Of a stretch of 64,000 nt of DNA, positions 7,970 through 14,840 are shown piece after piece. The stretch spans positions 1 to 64,000 of the forward strand of contig NZ_JSBW02000052.1 of assembly GCF_000772705.2 (NCBI RefSeq), written 5' to 3'. A program made the position numbers and the translations under genes. How positions within the stretch are numbered: the stretch's first letter is position 1; each line of letters starts with the position of its first letter. The stretch is from Xanthomonas vasicola (GTDB lineage: Bacteria; Pseudomonadota; Gammaproteobacteria; Xanthomonadales; Xanthomonadaceae). Under the pieces are notes generated by a model, which was not told where the DNA came from, ran no database searches, and worked only from the letters and a program-made list of their open reading frames with translations.

Positions 7970-9145
7970 ATGTCCGACATCGTCATCGTTGCTGCCAAAC
8001 GTACTGCCATCGGCTCGTTCCTCGGCCAATTCAACGGAGTGCCGGCACCGACACTCGCCGCCGCTGCAATCCAGGGCGCGCTCGCGCAGTCCGGCATCGC
8101 GCCGGCCGACGTGTCCGAAGTCATCGTTGGCTGCGTGCTGTCAGCCAATCTCGGCCAGGCACCGGCGCGTCAGGCCGCGATCGCTGCGGGCATTCCTACC
8201 TCGACCGGCGCTACCACCATCAACAAGGTCTGCGGCTCGGGCATGAAGGCGATCATGTTCGGACACGACTTGATCAAGGCCGGTTCGGCCAGCATCGTGG
8301 TGGCCGGCGGCATGGAATCGATGAGCAATGCGCCGCATCTGCTGCCCAACTCGCGCACCGGCAATCGCTACGGCAACTTTCAGGCAGTCGATCACATGGC
8401 CTGGGATGGTCTGACCAACCCGTACGACGGCCAGGCCATGGGCGTGTTCGGCGAGGCCACTGCCGAAAGATTCGGCTTCAGCCGCGCCGACCAGGACGCA
8501 TTCGCCATTGCCTCGGTGGAACGCGCGCAGGCCGCGCAGCGCAGTGGCGCGTTTGCCGACGAAATCGTTCCGGTGACGGTGGCTACGCGCAAGGGCGAGG
8601 TCGTCGTCGACAGCGATGAGCAGCCGGGCAAATCCGACGTGACCAAGATTCCGACCTTGAAGCCCGCCTTCAAGAAAGACGGCAGCGTGACTGCGGCCAG
8701 CTCCTCCAGTATTTCCGATGGCGCAGCGATCACTGTGCTGATGAGCGCAGACCACGCGCAGCGCCGCGGCGTGACGCCGCTGGCGCGCATCGTCGGCCAT
8801 GTCACCCACTCTCAGGAGCCGGAGTGGTTCACCACCGCGCCGGTCGCTGCAATCCAATCGCTGGTCGGCAAGCTCGGCTGGCAATTGGACGAGGTGGATC
8901 TGTTCGAAATCAACGAAGCGTTTGCCGTCGTGGCAATGGCGCCGATCAAGCAACTCGGCATCGCGCACGATAAAGTCAATGTGCATGGCGGCGCCTGCGC
9001 ATTGGGTCATCCGATCGGCGCATCCGGCGCGCGTTTAGTGGTGACATTGGTGAACGCGTTGCGCAGCCGCGGTGGCAAGCGCGGAATCGCGACGCTATGC
9101 ATCGGCGGCGGCGAAGCGACTGCCATTGCTATCGAATTGATTTGA
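7970..9145 (+). CDS. Acetyl-CoA C-acetyltransferase (thiolase)
   Basis: The 391-residue thiolase catalyses reversible condensation of two acetyl-CoA, or cleavage of acetoacetyl-CoA. All signatures are present: the acylated Cys88 in INKVCGSGMKA, the catalytic His in CALGHPIGASGAR near residue 347, and the second Cys in TLCIGGGEA near residue 376. The absence of any targeting sequence places it in the cytoplasm. It is divergent from the autotransporter, and no partner gene (reductase, PHB synthase or CoA transferase) is next to it. It could serve ketogenic amino acid or short-chain acyl-CoA metabolism. Acetyl-CoA rather than longer acyl specificity is judged from length and the GSGMKA loop, so it is less certain. 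Confidence 0.9.
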   Translation: MSDIVIVAAKRTAIGSFLGQFNGVPAPTLAAAAIQGALAQSGIAPADVSEVIVGCVLSANLGQAPARQAAIAAGIPTSTGATTINKVCGSGMKAIMFGHDLIKAGSASIVVAGGMESMSNAPHLLPNSRTGNRYGNFQAVDHMAWDGLTNPYDGQAMGVFGEATAERFGFSRADQDAFAIASVERAQAAQRSGAFADEIVPVTVATRKGEVVVDSDEQPGKSDVTKIPTLKPAFKKDGSVTAASSSSISDGAAITVLMSADHAQRRGVTPLARIVGHVTHSQEPEWFTTAPVAAIQSLVGKLGWQLDEVDLFEINEAFAVVAMAPIKQLGIAHDKVNVHGGACALGHPIGASGARLVVTLVNALRSRGGKRGIATLCIGGGEATAIAIELI

Positions 9146-9187
9146 TTATCTTTAACGGCGATTTTGCAAAACTGAATGCGCGTGCGC

Positions 9188-9216
9188 TTGACACTCGTCT
9201 TGTGGCCGTCATCATG
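9188..9216 (+). promoter_or_regulatory. Possible -35 element upstream of the Ala-rich lipoprotein gene
   Basis: A perfect TTGACA at 9188-9193 is followed 17 bases later by ATCATG at 9211-9216, which is a poor -10 match. The downstream gene has unusually biased codon use suggesting high expression, which makes a strong promoter here plausible, but the -10 is weak. Confidence 0.3.
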
Positions 9217-9267
9217 TCGGGGGCGCGCAATAGCGCGTTGCCTAATCTAACGACGAGGATTGAAACA

Positions 9268-9609
9268 ATGACCATTAACAAGCTGCTGATCGCAATGGCT
9301 CTGGGCCTGGCCCTGACCGCTTGCTCGAAGCCGGAACAGGCTCAGGACGCTGCTGCTTCGGCTAACGAAGCTGCTACCGACGCTCAGACCGCTGCTGACC
9401 AGGCCGCTGCCTCGGGCTCGCAGTCGGCTGACGCCGCTCAGGCTGCTGCCAACACCGCTGCTGCTTCGGCCGACACCGCTGCTGACGCTGCTCAGGCTGC
9501 TTCCGGCGCCGCGACCGACGCTGCTGCTGACCAGGCTGCCGACGCTGCCAAGACGGCTGAAGACACCGCCAAGGCTGCTAAGGACACCGCAGAAGAAGCC
9601 AAGAAGTAA
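9268..9609 (+). CDS. Alanine-rich small lipoprotein with highly biased codons
   Basis: The predicted product has 113 residues. A lipoprotein signal peptide ends in LTAC at about residue 19. The rest is almost entirely Ala, Asp, Thr, Gln and Lys in heptad-like patterns (for example ADTAADAAQAASG), which suggests one long amphipathic helix or coiled coil in the periplasm. The chosen ATG at 9268 has GAGGA upstream; an open frame further upstream is ignored. Alanine is encoded largely by GCT here, unlike the GCC/GCG-dominated neighbours, which is typical of very highly expressed genes. Function is unknown; Lpp-like or desiccation-type helical proteins are possible analogues. A strong terminator follows. 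Confidence 0.75.
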   Translation: MTINKLLIAMALGLALTACSKPEQAQDAAASANEAATDAQTAADQAAASGSQSADAAQAAANTAAASADTAADAAQAASGAATDAAADQAADAAKTAEDTAKAAKDTAEEAKK

Positions 9610-9640
9610 TTACTTCTTGACTCCAAGCGGGTTCGGGAAA

Positions 9641-9669
9641 AGCCGCTGGTTTCCAGCGGCTTTTTCTTT
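9641..9669 (+). terminator. Rho-independent terminator after the first lipoprotein
   Basis: A 9-bp perfect stem, AGCCGCTGG/CCAGCGGCT, with a TTT loop is followed by TTTTCTTTG. It lies 31 bases past the stop codon, so the gene is likely a single-gene unit. Confidence 0.9.
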
Positions 9670-9838
9670 GCCTGCGATTCAAGTGATGTAGGCCGCATCC
9701 ACCGACACAATCACCAGCAACACAGAAGCCTGCGTCTTTCCACCCGGAGGCTGAATGGCCGGCCGCGCATTGACGCAGGCTGCATCGGCCCCTGCATAAG
9801 CTCCCGCTTCCACCACCGGAACAGGAACAGGACCACCC

Positions 9839-10165
9839 ATGAAGATGATCCGCATGCTGTCGTTGGGCGCCATCGCCGCCCTCACCCTTGCTGCCTGTCA
9901 GGGCCCGGATGCCGAGCAGGCACGCCGCGATGCCGCGTCTGCCGCCAAGCACGCCGCCGCCGCGACTGAGCAGGCCGCTGACCGCGCTGCAGTGGAGGCG
10001 AAGGCCGCAACTGCCGATGCACGCGTGGCTGCACGCGAATTGGCCGCAGACGCCAGCCGCGCTACCGCCAATGCGGCCGATGCCACCGCCGACAAGACGC
10101 GCGAAATGGCCAACAAAGCCGAACAGAACGCCGACAAGCACGACGCCGATCACGCGCAGCACTGA
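9839..10165 (+). CDS. Second alanine-rich small lipoprotein
   Basis: The 108-residue product has a signal peptide ending in the lipobox LAAC at about residue 20. After it comes a mature chain rich in Ala, Arg, Asp and Glu with repeated AADRA, ARELAADAS and ADKTREMANKAEQ segments, so a long helix is expected. It ends in a His/Asp-rich tail (KHDADHAQH). It resembles its upstream neighbour in design but uses ordinary GC-rich codons and is more charged, so it is probably a diverged paralogue. The function is unknown. A 9-bp GC hairpin lies 30 bases after the stop. Confidence 0.7.
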   Translation: MKMIRMLSLGAIAALTLAACQGPDAEQARRDAASAAKHAAAATEQAADRAAVEAKAATADARVAARELAADASRATANAADATADKTREMANKAEQNADKHDADHAQH

Positions 10166-10194
10166 GTCCGGACACCTTCTGCAGCATCCCGCAA

Positions 10195-10217
10195 CGCGCC
10201 GGCCATGTGCCGGCGCG
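10195..10217. terminator. GC-rich hairpin after the second lipoprotein
   Basis: CGCGCCGGC and GCCGGCGCG form a perfect 9-bp stem around CATGT. There is no T tract, so termination would be weak or factor-dependent. Confidence 0.4.
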
Positions 10218-10275
10218 CTTGCATCTGCAAAGGGGGCGACTCGTGTTGTCCAGCCCGGCAGCCCAGCATTCGCGT

Positions 10276-10883
10276 ATGCCCTCTTCTTTTACATCGCGTC
10301 GGCGCAACCAGCTGGCGCTGATTTTCTCTGCGCTGATCTTTGTCGTCATCGGAATCGGCATCTTCATCGGTGCACGTCGTTCACTGGCCGATGCCGCGCT
10401 GGTGTCGCACACCCACGAGGTGATCGGCCGCGTCGACGAGATCCAGGCCCGCGTGCTCGATGCCGAATCGGCGCAGCGCGGCTTCCTGCTCACCGGCAAC
10501 GACGCCTATCTGCTGGACTACCAGACCAGCGTCCAACGTCTGCCGATCCTGCTCGACAACCCGCGCCGCCTGATCGTCGACAACCCTGCACAGGAACAGC
10601 ACCTGACGCAGCTGCAACGCCTGGTGGAAACGCGCCTACAGCAGATTCAGCACGTGGACTGGAGCAGGCACGTGCCGACATCCGGCAAAGCGCCTTCCGT
10701 ACTGTCAGCGCGATCCGCGAGCAGGCATTGGTCACTGCCTCGATTGGCGTGGCCAGCTTCCCGGCCGATGGCGAACAAGGTGCGAGCCTGATCCAAAAAG
10801 CCGATGCAGCGCTGTATCGCGCCAAGCACCGCGGGCGCAATCGGGTCGAGCGATACGGCGCTGTCATGGACACGGTGGACTGA
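10276..10883 (+). pseudogene. Remnant of a CHASE3-GGDEF diguanylate cyclase (internal deletion plus frameshift)
   Basis: The 5' part encodes a membrane anchor (LALIFSALIFVVIGIGIFIG) and a CHASE3 sensor segment with ARVLDAESAQRGFLLTGNDAY and a following helical region. At about 10655-10665 the frame breaks. In another frame the sequence continues with the very end of a GGDEF domain: VTASIGVASFPADGEQG, then IQKADAALYRAKHRGRNRV, up to a stop at 10881-10883. The whole core carrying the GG(D/E)EF active site is missing. The simplest reading is one internal deletion joining the end of CHASE3 to the last third of GGDEF out of frame. Read from 10276, the product would be a CHASE3 anchor with a nonsense tail ending at 10791. 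Cyclic di-GMP synthesis is therefore lost. Confidence 0.8.
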
Positions 10884-10980
10884 GTACGCACGCCGTCCAT
10901 CGCGGATTGCGTAATTCGTCACACAAAAGATCTAGTTGCCCAGCGATAGTCGGTGTCGACCCCTAAAGCGAGGCAGTCCG

Positions 10981-11541
10981 ATGTCGATGTGGCGCGATCA
11001 AGGTCCCAACAAGAAAGACGGCGTTCCGGTCACCCCCGAGGTTCCTGCTGCCGATGGGCGGCTGTTCACTGCCGAGGCCAGCCCGGCGCCGCCGGTACCC
11101 GCCGCCGCCACGCCCAGCGTTGCACCGACGGCTACGGCTACGCAGCAGCGTCACAGCGAGGCGAAAGAGTCGCTGATCGCTGCGGATATCAGCATCGAAG
11201 GCAAGATCGAAGGCGCCGGCCATGTGCGTCTGGCCGGCCGCTTCAAGGGCGATGTCAACGTCAAGGGAGATCTCACCATCGAACGCGGTGCCAAGCTCAA
11301 CGGCGGCGTGCGCGCCAATAAGGTGATCATTGCCGGCGAACTGGAAGGCAACATCGAATCGGCCGCACAAGTCGAGTTGCAGACCTCCGGCGTATTGGTC
11401 GGCGACGTCAAGGCCGGCAGTCTCACCGTGGCATCGGGTGCGCGCATGCGCGGCCAGGCCGATTTCGGCTGGGGCGATGATGGCGGCAAGCCGGCCACGG
11501 CCAGCAAGGCGGTGGCCAGCGGAGACAGCGACGCCACATGA
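10981..11541 (+). CDS. Bactofilin family cytoskeletal protein
   Basis: The 186-residue protein has a disordered Pro/Ala-rich N-terminus (about residues 1-60). The bactofilin beta-helix core follows, with repeating turns such as ISIEGKIEGAGHVRLAGRF, GDVNVKGDLTIERGAKLNGG and ELEGNIESAAQVELQTSGVL. Bactofilins polymerise without nucleotide into membrane-associated filaments that position cell-wall or polar proteins. No transmembrane helix is seen. The start at 10981 (MSMWRDQ) is chosen over an in-frame upstream ATG because of length. Its stop overlaps the start of the zinc-ribbon gene by ATGA, so the two are translationally coupled. Confidence 0.9.
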   Translation: MSMWRDQGPNKKDGVPVTPEVPAADGRLFTAEASPAPPVPAAATPSVAPTATATQQRHSEAKESLIAADISIEGKIEGAGHVRLAGRFKGDVNVKGDLTIERGAKLNGGVRANKVIIAGELEGNIESAAQVELQTSGVLVGDVKAGSLTVASGARMRGQADFGWGDDGGKPATASKAVASGDSDAT

Positions 11542-11903
11542 GTGCACTCCGCCCGGGCACGCCCGGCGCCACGCGCAGCTGCCCGCATTGCAAGGCGACA
11601 ATCCTGGAAAGCGCCAGTGTCTGCCCTGCCTGCAAGCATCATCTGCGCTTCGATTCGGCGGCTGCGCAACACGCGCAGCCGGCGCCGATCGTGCCGCTCA
11701 AGGTCGACGGCACCATTCGCCACCCGCCCGATGGCGATCCGTGGGAATACACCGTGGTGGTCGTGGTGCGTAACGGTAAGGGCGAGGAAATTCGCCGTCA
11801 CGTGGTCGATGTCGGCGCGATGCACGGCGGCGAAGAACGCGGCTTTACCCTGGCAGTGGAAGCAACCGCGGTGCGTTCGCCGGGGCGGCGTACGCGACAT
11901 TAG
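11538..11903 (+). CDS. Zinc-ribbon protein coupled to bactofilin
   Basis: This 121-residue protein begins with a zinc ribbon, CPHC (residues 15-18) and CPAC (29-32). A linker is followed by a beta-rich domain (EYTVVVVVRNGKGEEIRRHVVDVG and ERGFTLAVEATAV) that resembles an immunoglobulin-like or FxLYD-type fold; this is inferred from pattern only. It overlaps the bactofilin stop by four bases, which suggests that the two products are made in balance and may interact. No signal peptide is present. The function is unknown. Confidence 0.75.
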   Translation: MSALRPGTPGATRSCPHCKATILESASVCPACKHHLRFDSAAAQHAQPAPIVPLKVDGTIRHPPDGDPWEYTVVVVVRNGKGEEIRRHVVDVGAMHGGEERGFTLAVEATAVRSPGRRTRH

Positions 11904-11998
11904 CTGCCCGCGGTTTGCGGCCGTTTGTCGCACGAATGCGATGTCGCATCTCATTTCCATTCTCAGGATCTGCACACCGGCTTGGCCAGAGTTGCCGC

Positions 11999-13021
11999 AT
12001 GCGCAACGGCAACGACGAGACCTCTCAAACACGCCGCGATCTGGTGGTACTCGGCCCCGAGGGCCTGTATTGCCCGCAAGGCGATTTTCATATCGACCCA
12101 TGGCGGCCGGTGCCACGCGCGGTAATCACGCATGGTCACGGCGATCACGCCCGCAGCGGCATGGGCGAATACCACTGCACCCGCGAAAGCCTGTCCATCC
12201 TGCAATGGCGGCTGGGCGAACAGGTCTATCACACGCACGCCGACGGTGAAGCGTTTCAGCTTGGGCGTGCGCGCGTCTCGCTGCACCCGGCCGGGCACGT
12301 ATTGGGGTCGGCGCAGGTGCGCATCGAAGTGGATGGCGAAGTCTGGGTTGCCTCCGGCGATTACAAGCGCCAGCCCGATCCCACCTGCAAGCAGTTCGAG
12401 GTGGTGCCTTGCGACACCTTCATCACCGAGGCGACCTTCGGCTTGCCGGTGTATCGCTGGCCAGATACCTCGGAGGTGGCGGCCGATATCTCTGCCTGGC
12501 GCCGCGAATGCGCCGAACGCGGCGAAGCGGCCATTCTCTATTGCTATGCGCTGGGCAAGGCGCAGCGCGTGCTGGCCGAATTGCGTGCTTGGGAAACGCA
12601 GCCGGCATTGCTGCACGGCGCGGTCGCGGTGGGCGTGGAGGTGTATCGCCAGGCCGGCGTCCCGATGTTGGACACCCAACCCGTTAGCGAGCATGCGCGC
12701 GGCGCCGACTATGCCGGGCAATTGGTCATCGCCCCACCATCGGCGGCCGGCAGCGCCTGGATTCGTCGGTTCCGCAGCGCGCAACAAGGCTTCGCTTCCG
12801 GCTGGATGCGCATCCGCGGCAATCGCCGTCGGCGCAATTACGACCGTGGGTTTGTCGTGTCCGACCACGCCGACTGGCCGGACCTGCTGCGCACCATCGA
12901 AGAGACCGGCGCACGGCGCGTGATCGCCACGCATGGCAATACCGATGCACTGATCCAGCATCTGCTCGAACGCGGCGTCGCAGCGGAAGCCTTCCGCACC
13001 GATTTCGGAGCCGAGGAATGA
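11999..13021 (+). CDS. Ligase-associated DNA exonuclease (metallo-beta-lactamase fold)
   Basis: The 340-residue MBL-fold nuclease has the metal site HGHGDH at residues 45-50. Further metal-ligand segments are HPAGHVLGSAQ near 100 and ASGDYKRQPDP near 119. The RGFVVSDHADWPDL and ATHGNTD segments near the C-terminus are typical of the beta-CASP-like branch. It matches the exonuclease of the ligase-associated DNA repair cassette, and the ligase, helicase and PdeM genes follow it in order. It would process DNA ends before ligation. The ATG at 11999 is chosen because the longer frame would add 28 residues without family resemblance. A 214-base gap separates it from the ligase. Confidence 0.9.
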   Translation: MRNGNDETSQTRRDLVVLGPEGLYCPQGDFHIDPWRPVPRAVITHGHGDHARSGMGEYHCTRESLSILQWRLGEQVYHTHADGEAFQLGRARVSLHPAGHVLGSAQVRIEVDGEVWVASGDYKRQPDPTCKQFEVVPCDTFITEATFGLPVYRWPDTSEVAADISAWRRECAERGEAAILYCYALGKAQRVLAELRAWETQPALLHGAVAVGVEVYRQAGVPMLDTQPVSEHARGADYAGQLVIAPPSAAGSAWIRRFRSAQQGFASGWMRIRGNRRRRNYDRGFVVSDHADWPDLLRTIEETGARRVIATHGNTDALIQHLLERGVAAEAFRTDFGAEE

Positions 13022-13235
13022 ACCCGCTGCCCGCACGTCGGTATGTTCGCGCACGTCCGCGCATTCGCTTGAGCGGTGCGCTCGTGTTCCGTCGGCACGC
13101 GTTGGCGTTTTGCATGCATCGCAACGCTCCCGCAGCCAGCATCGGCCCACCGCAGCCGCAGCGGCGCGCACGCGTGTTCGCTGCGTTTACCCGACGCGCA
13201 CTGGAGCTGCGGCGCACAACGCCGCAGGCCGTGCC

Positions 13236-14840
13236 GTGAAGCGTTTCGCAGCGTTGTACCGCACCCTGGATCGCAGCACCGGCACGCTCGACAAGCGCGC
13301 CGCGCTGGTGGCGTATTTCCGCGAGGCGCCGGCGCTGGACGCGGCGTGGGCGCTGTATCTGCTGGCTGGTGGCAAGGTGGCCAGCGCGCGCATGCGCATT
13401 GCCAGCAGCGGCGAATTGCGTGAGTGGATTACCGATACTGCCGGCATTGCCGATTGGCTGGTGGCTGACAGCTACGACCACGTAGGCGATCTGGCCGAAA
13501 CATTGGCCTTGCTGCTGGACGATCCGGTCACCGAGGCAGCCGATCTGCCATTGGCCGAGTGGATCGAGCAGCGCCTGCTGCCGATCGCCAACCAAGACGT
13601 GGAGGTGCGCAAGGCCTGCATTGTGCAGGCGTGGCGCAGCCTGGCCTTCGACGAGCGCCTGGTGTTCAACAAGCTGCTCACCGGCGCGCTGCGCGTGGGC
13701 GTGTCGCAGCGGCTTGTGCAGCAGGCGTTGGCCGAATTGTCGGGCGTGGATATCGCACGCATCGCGCAGCGCATGCTCGGCAGTTGGCGGCCGCATGCGA
13801 CCTATCTTGCGGATTTATTGACCAACGAAGAACTCCCCGGCGACCGCCAGCAGCCCTACCCGTTCTTTCTGGCGTCGCCGCTGGAAGCCGAGGTGGAAAC
13901 GCTGGGCGCGGTCGATGACTGGCTGCTGGAATGGAAATGGGACGGCATTCGCCTGCAGCTGATTCGCCGTGCGGGTGAGGCGGCTCTGTGGTCGCGCGGC
14001 GAAGAACGCCTGGATGGACGCTTTCCGGAAATCGAACACGCCGCAATGCAGTTGCCCGATGGCACTGTCATCGATGGCGAGCTGCTGGCCTGGCAAGCAG
14101 AACAGCCCGTGCCGATGCCATTTACTGCATTGCAGACGCGCATCCAGCGGCTCAAGCCTGGGCCCAAGACCTTGACCGCCGCACCCGCGCGCGTGGTGGC
14201 CTACGACCTGCTGGAACTGGCTGGCGAAGACCTGCGCGGGCACCCGCTACGGGAGCGGCGCGCGTTGCTGGAAGGCGTGCTCGCCACGCTGGCAGATCCG
14301 CGCATCGTCGCCTCGCCGCTGGTGCAGGTCAGCGATTGGCAGGCCGCAGCGCAGGTGCGTGTGGAAGCGCGCGAGCGCGGTGTGGAAGGGCTGATGCTAA
14401 AGCGCGCCAGTTCGGTCTATCAATCCGGTCGCCGGCGCGGTGATTGGTGGAAATGGAAGATCGACCCGCTCACCATCGATGCCGTGCTGCTGTACGCACA
14501 AGCTGGTCATGGCCGACGCAGCACGCTCTACACCGACTACACCTTCGGGCTGTGGCATGAAGGCCAACTGGTGCCAATCGCCAAGGCGTATTCGGGCCTG
14601 GACGACAAAGAAATCTTGCAGTTGGATCGCTGGATTCGTGCCAACACCACCGAGCGTTTCGGCCCGGTGCGCGCGGTCACGGCGCATCATGTCTTCGAGC
14701 TGGGGTTTGAAGCGGTGAACCGTAGCGCGCGGCACAAGTCCGGCATCGCAGTGCGCTTCCCGCGCATCCTGCGTTGGCGCCAGGACAAGCCGATGGCCGA
14801 AGCCGACCATCTGAGTACCCTGCAGGCACTGGCGCGGTGA
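13236..14840 (+). CDS. ATP-dependent DNA ligase of the ligase-associated repair cassette
   Basis: The product has 534 residues from the GTG at 13236. The N-terminal DNA-binding domain (about 1-200) is followed by the adenylation domain with nucleophile Lys234 in motif EWKWDGIRL. Motif III (DGELLAW), motif IV/V region (EGLMLKRASSVYQSGRR) and WWKWKID follow, then an OB-fold C-terminal domain. This is the bacterial LigC/cisplatin-ligase-like type found beside an exonuclease, a DEXH helicase and PdeM. It seals nicks using ATP, in addition to the replicative NAD ligase that must lie elsewhere. An in-frame ATG at 13110 would add a basic, low-similarity extension and is rejected. The stop overlaps the helicase start as GTGA. 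Confidence 0.9.
   Translation: MKRFAALYRTLDRSTGTLDKRAALVAYFREAPALDAAWALYLLAGGKVASARMRIASSGELREWITDTAGIADWLVADSYDHVGDLAETLALLLDDPVTEAADLPLAEWIEQRLLPIANQDVEVRKACIVQAWRSLAFDERLVFNKLLTGALRVGVSQRLVQQALAELSGVDIARIAQRMLGSWRPHATYLADLLTNEELPGDRQQPYPFFLASPLEAEVETLGAVDDWLLEWKWDGIRLQLIRRAGEAALWSRGEERLDGRFPEIEHAAMQLPDGTVIDGELLAWQAEQPVPMPFTALQTRIQRLKPGPKTLTAAPARVVAYDLLELAGEDLRGHPLRERRALLEGVLATLADPRIVASPLVQVSDWQAAAQVRVEARERGVEGLMLKRASSVYQSGRRRGDWWKWKIDPLTIDAVLLYAQAGHGRRSTLYTDYTFGLWHEGQLVPIAKAYSGLDDKEILQLDRWIRANTTERFGPVRAVTAHHVFELGFEAVNRSARHKSGIAVRFPRILRWRQDKPMAEADHLSTLQALAR

Noticed and set aside
9888-10664. Long plus-strand frame running from the second lipoprotein into the GGDEF remnant
   Set aside because: Only its last part (after about 10655) matches GGDEF; the rest is out-of-frame translation of the lipoprotein and CHASE3 sequence.
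13018-13235. Possible small gene or ligase N-terminal extension between exonuclease and ligase
   Set aside because: The encoded peptide is Arg/Ala/Pro-rich with no domain, and the GTG at 13236 gives the normal ligase N-terminus.
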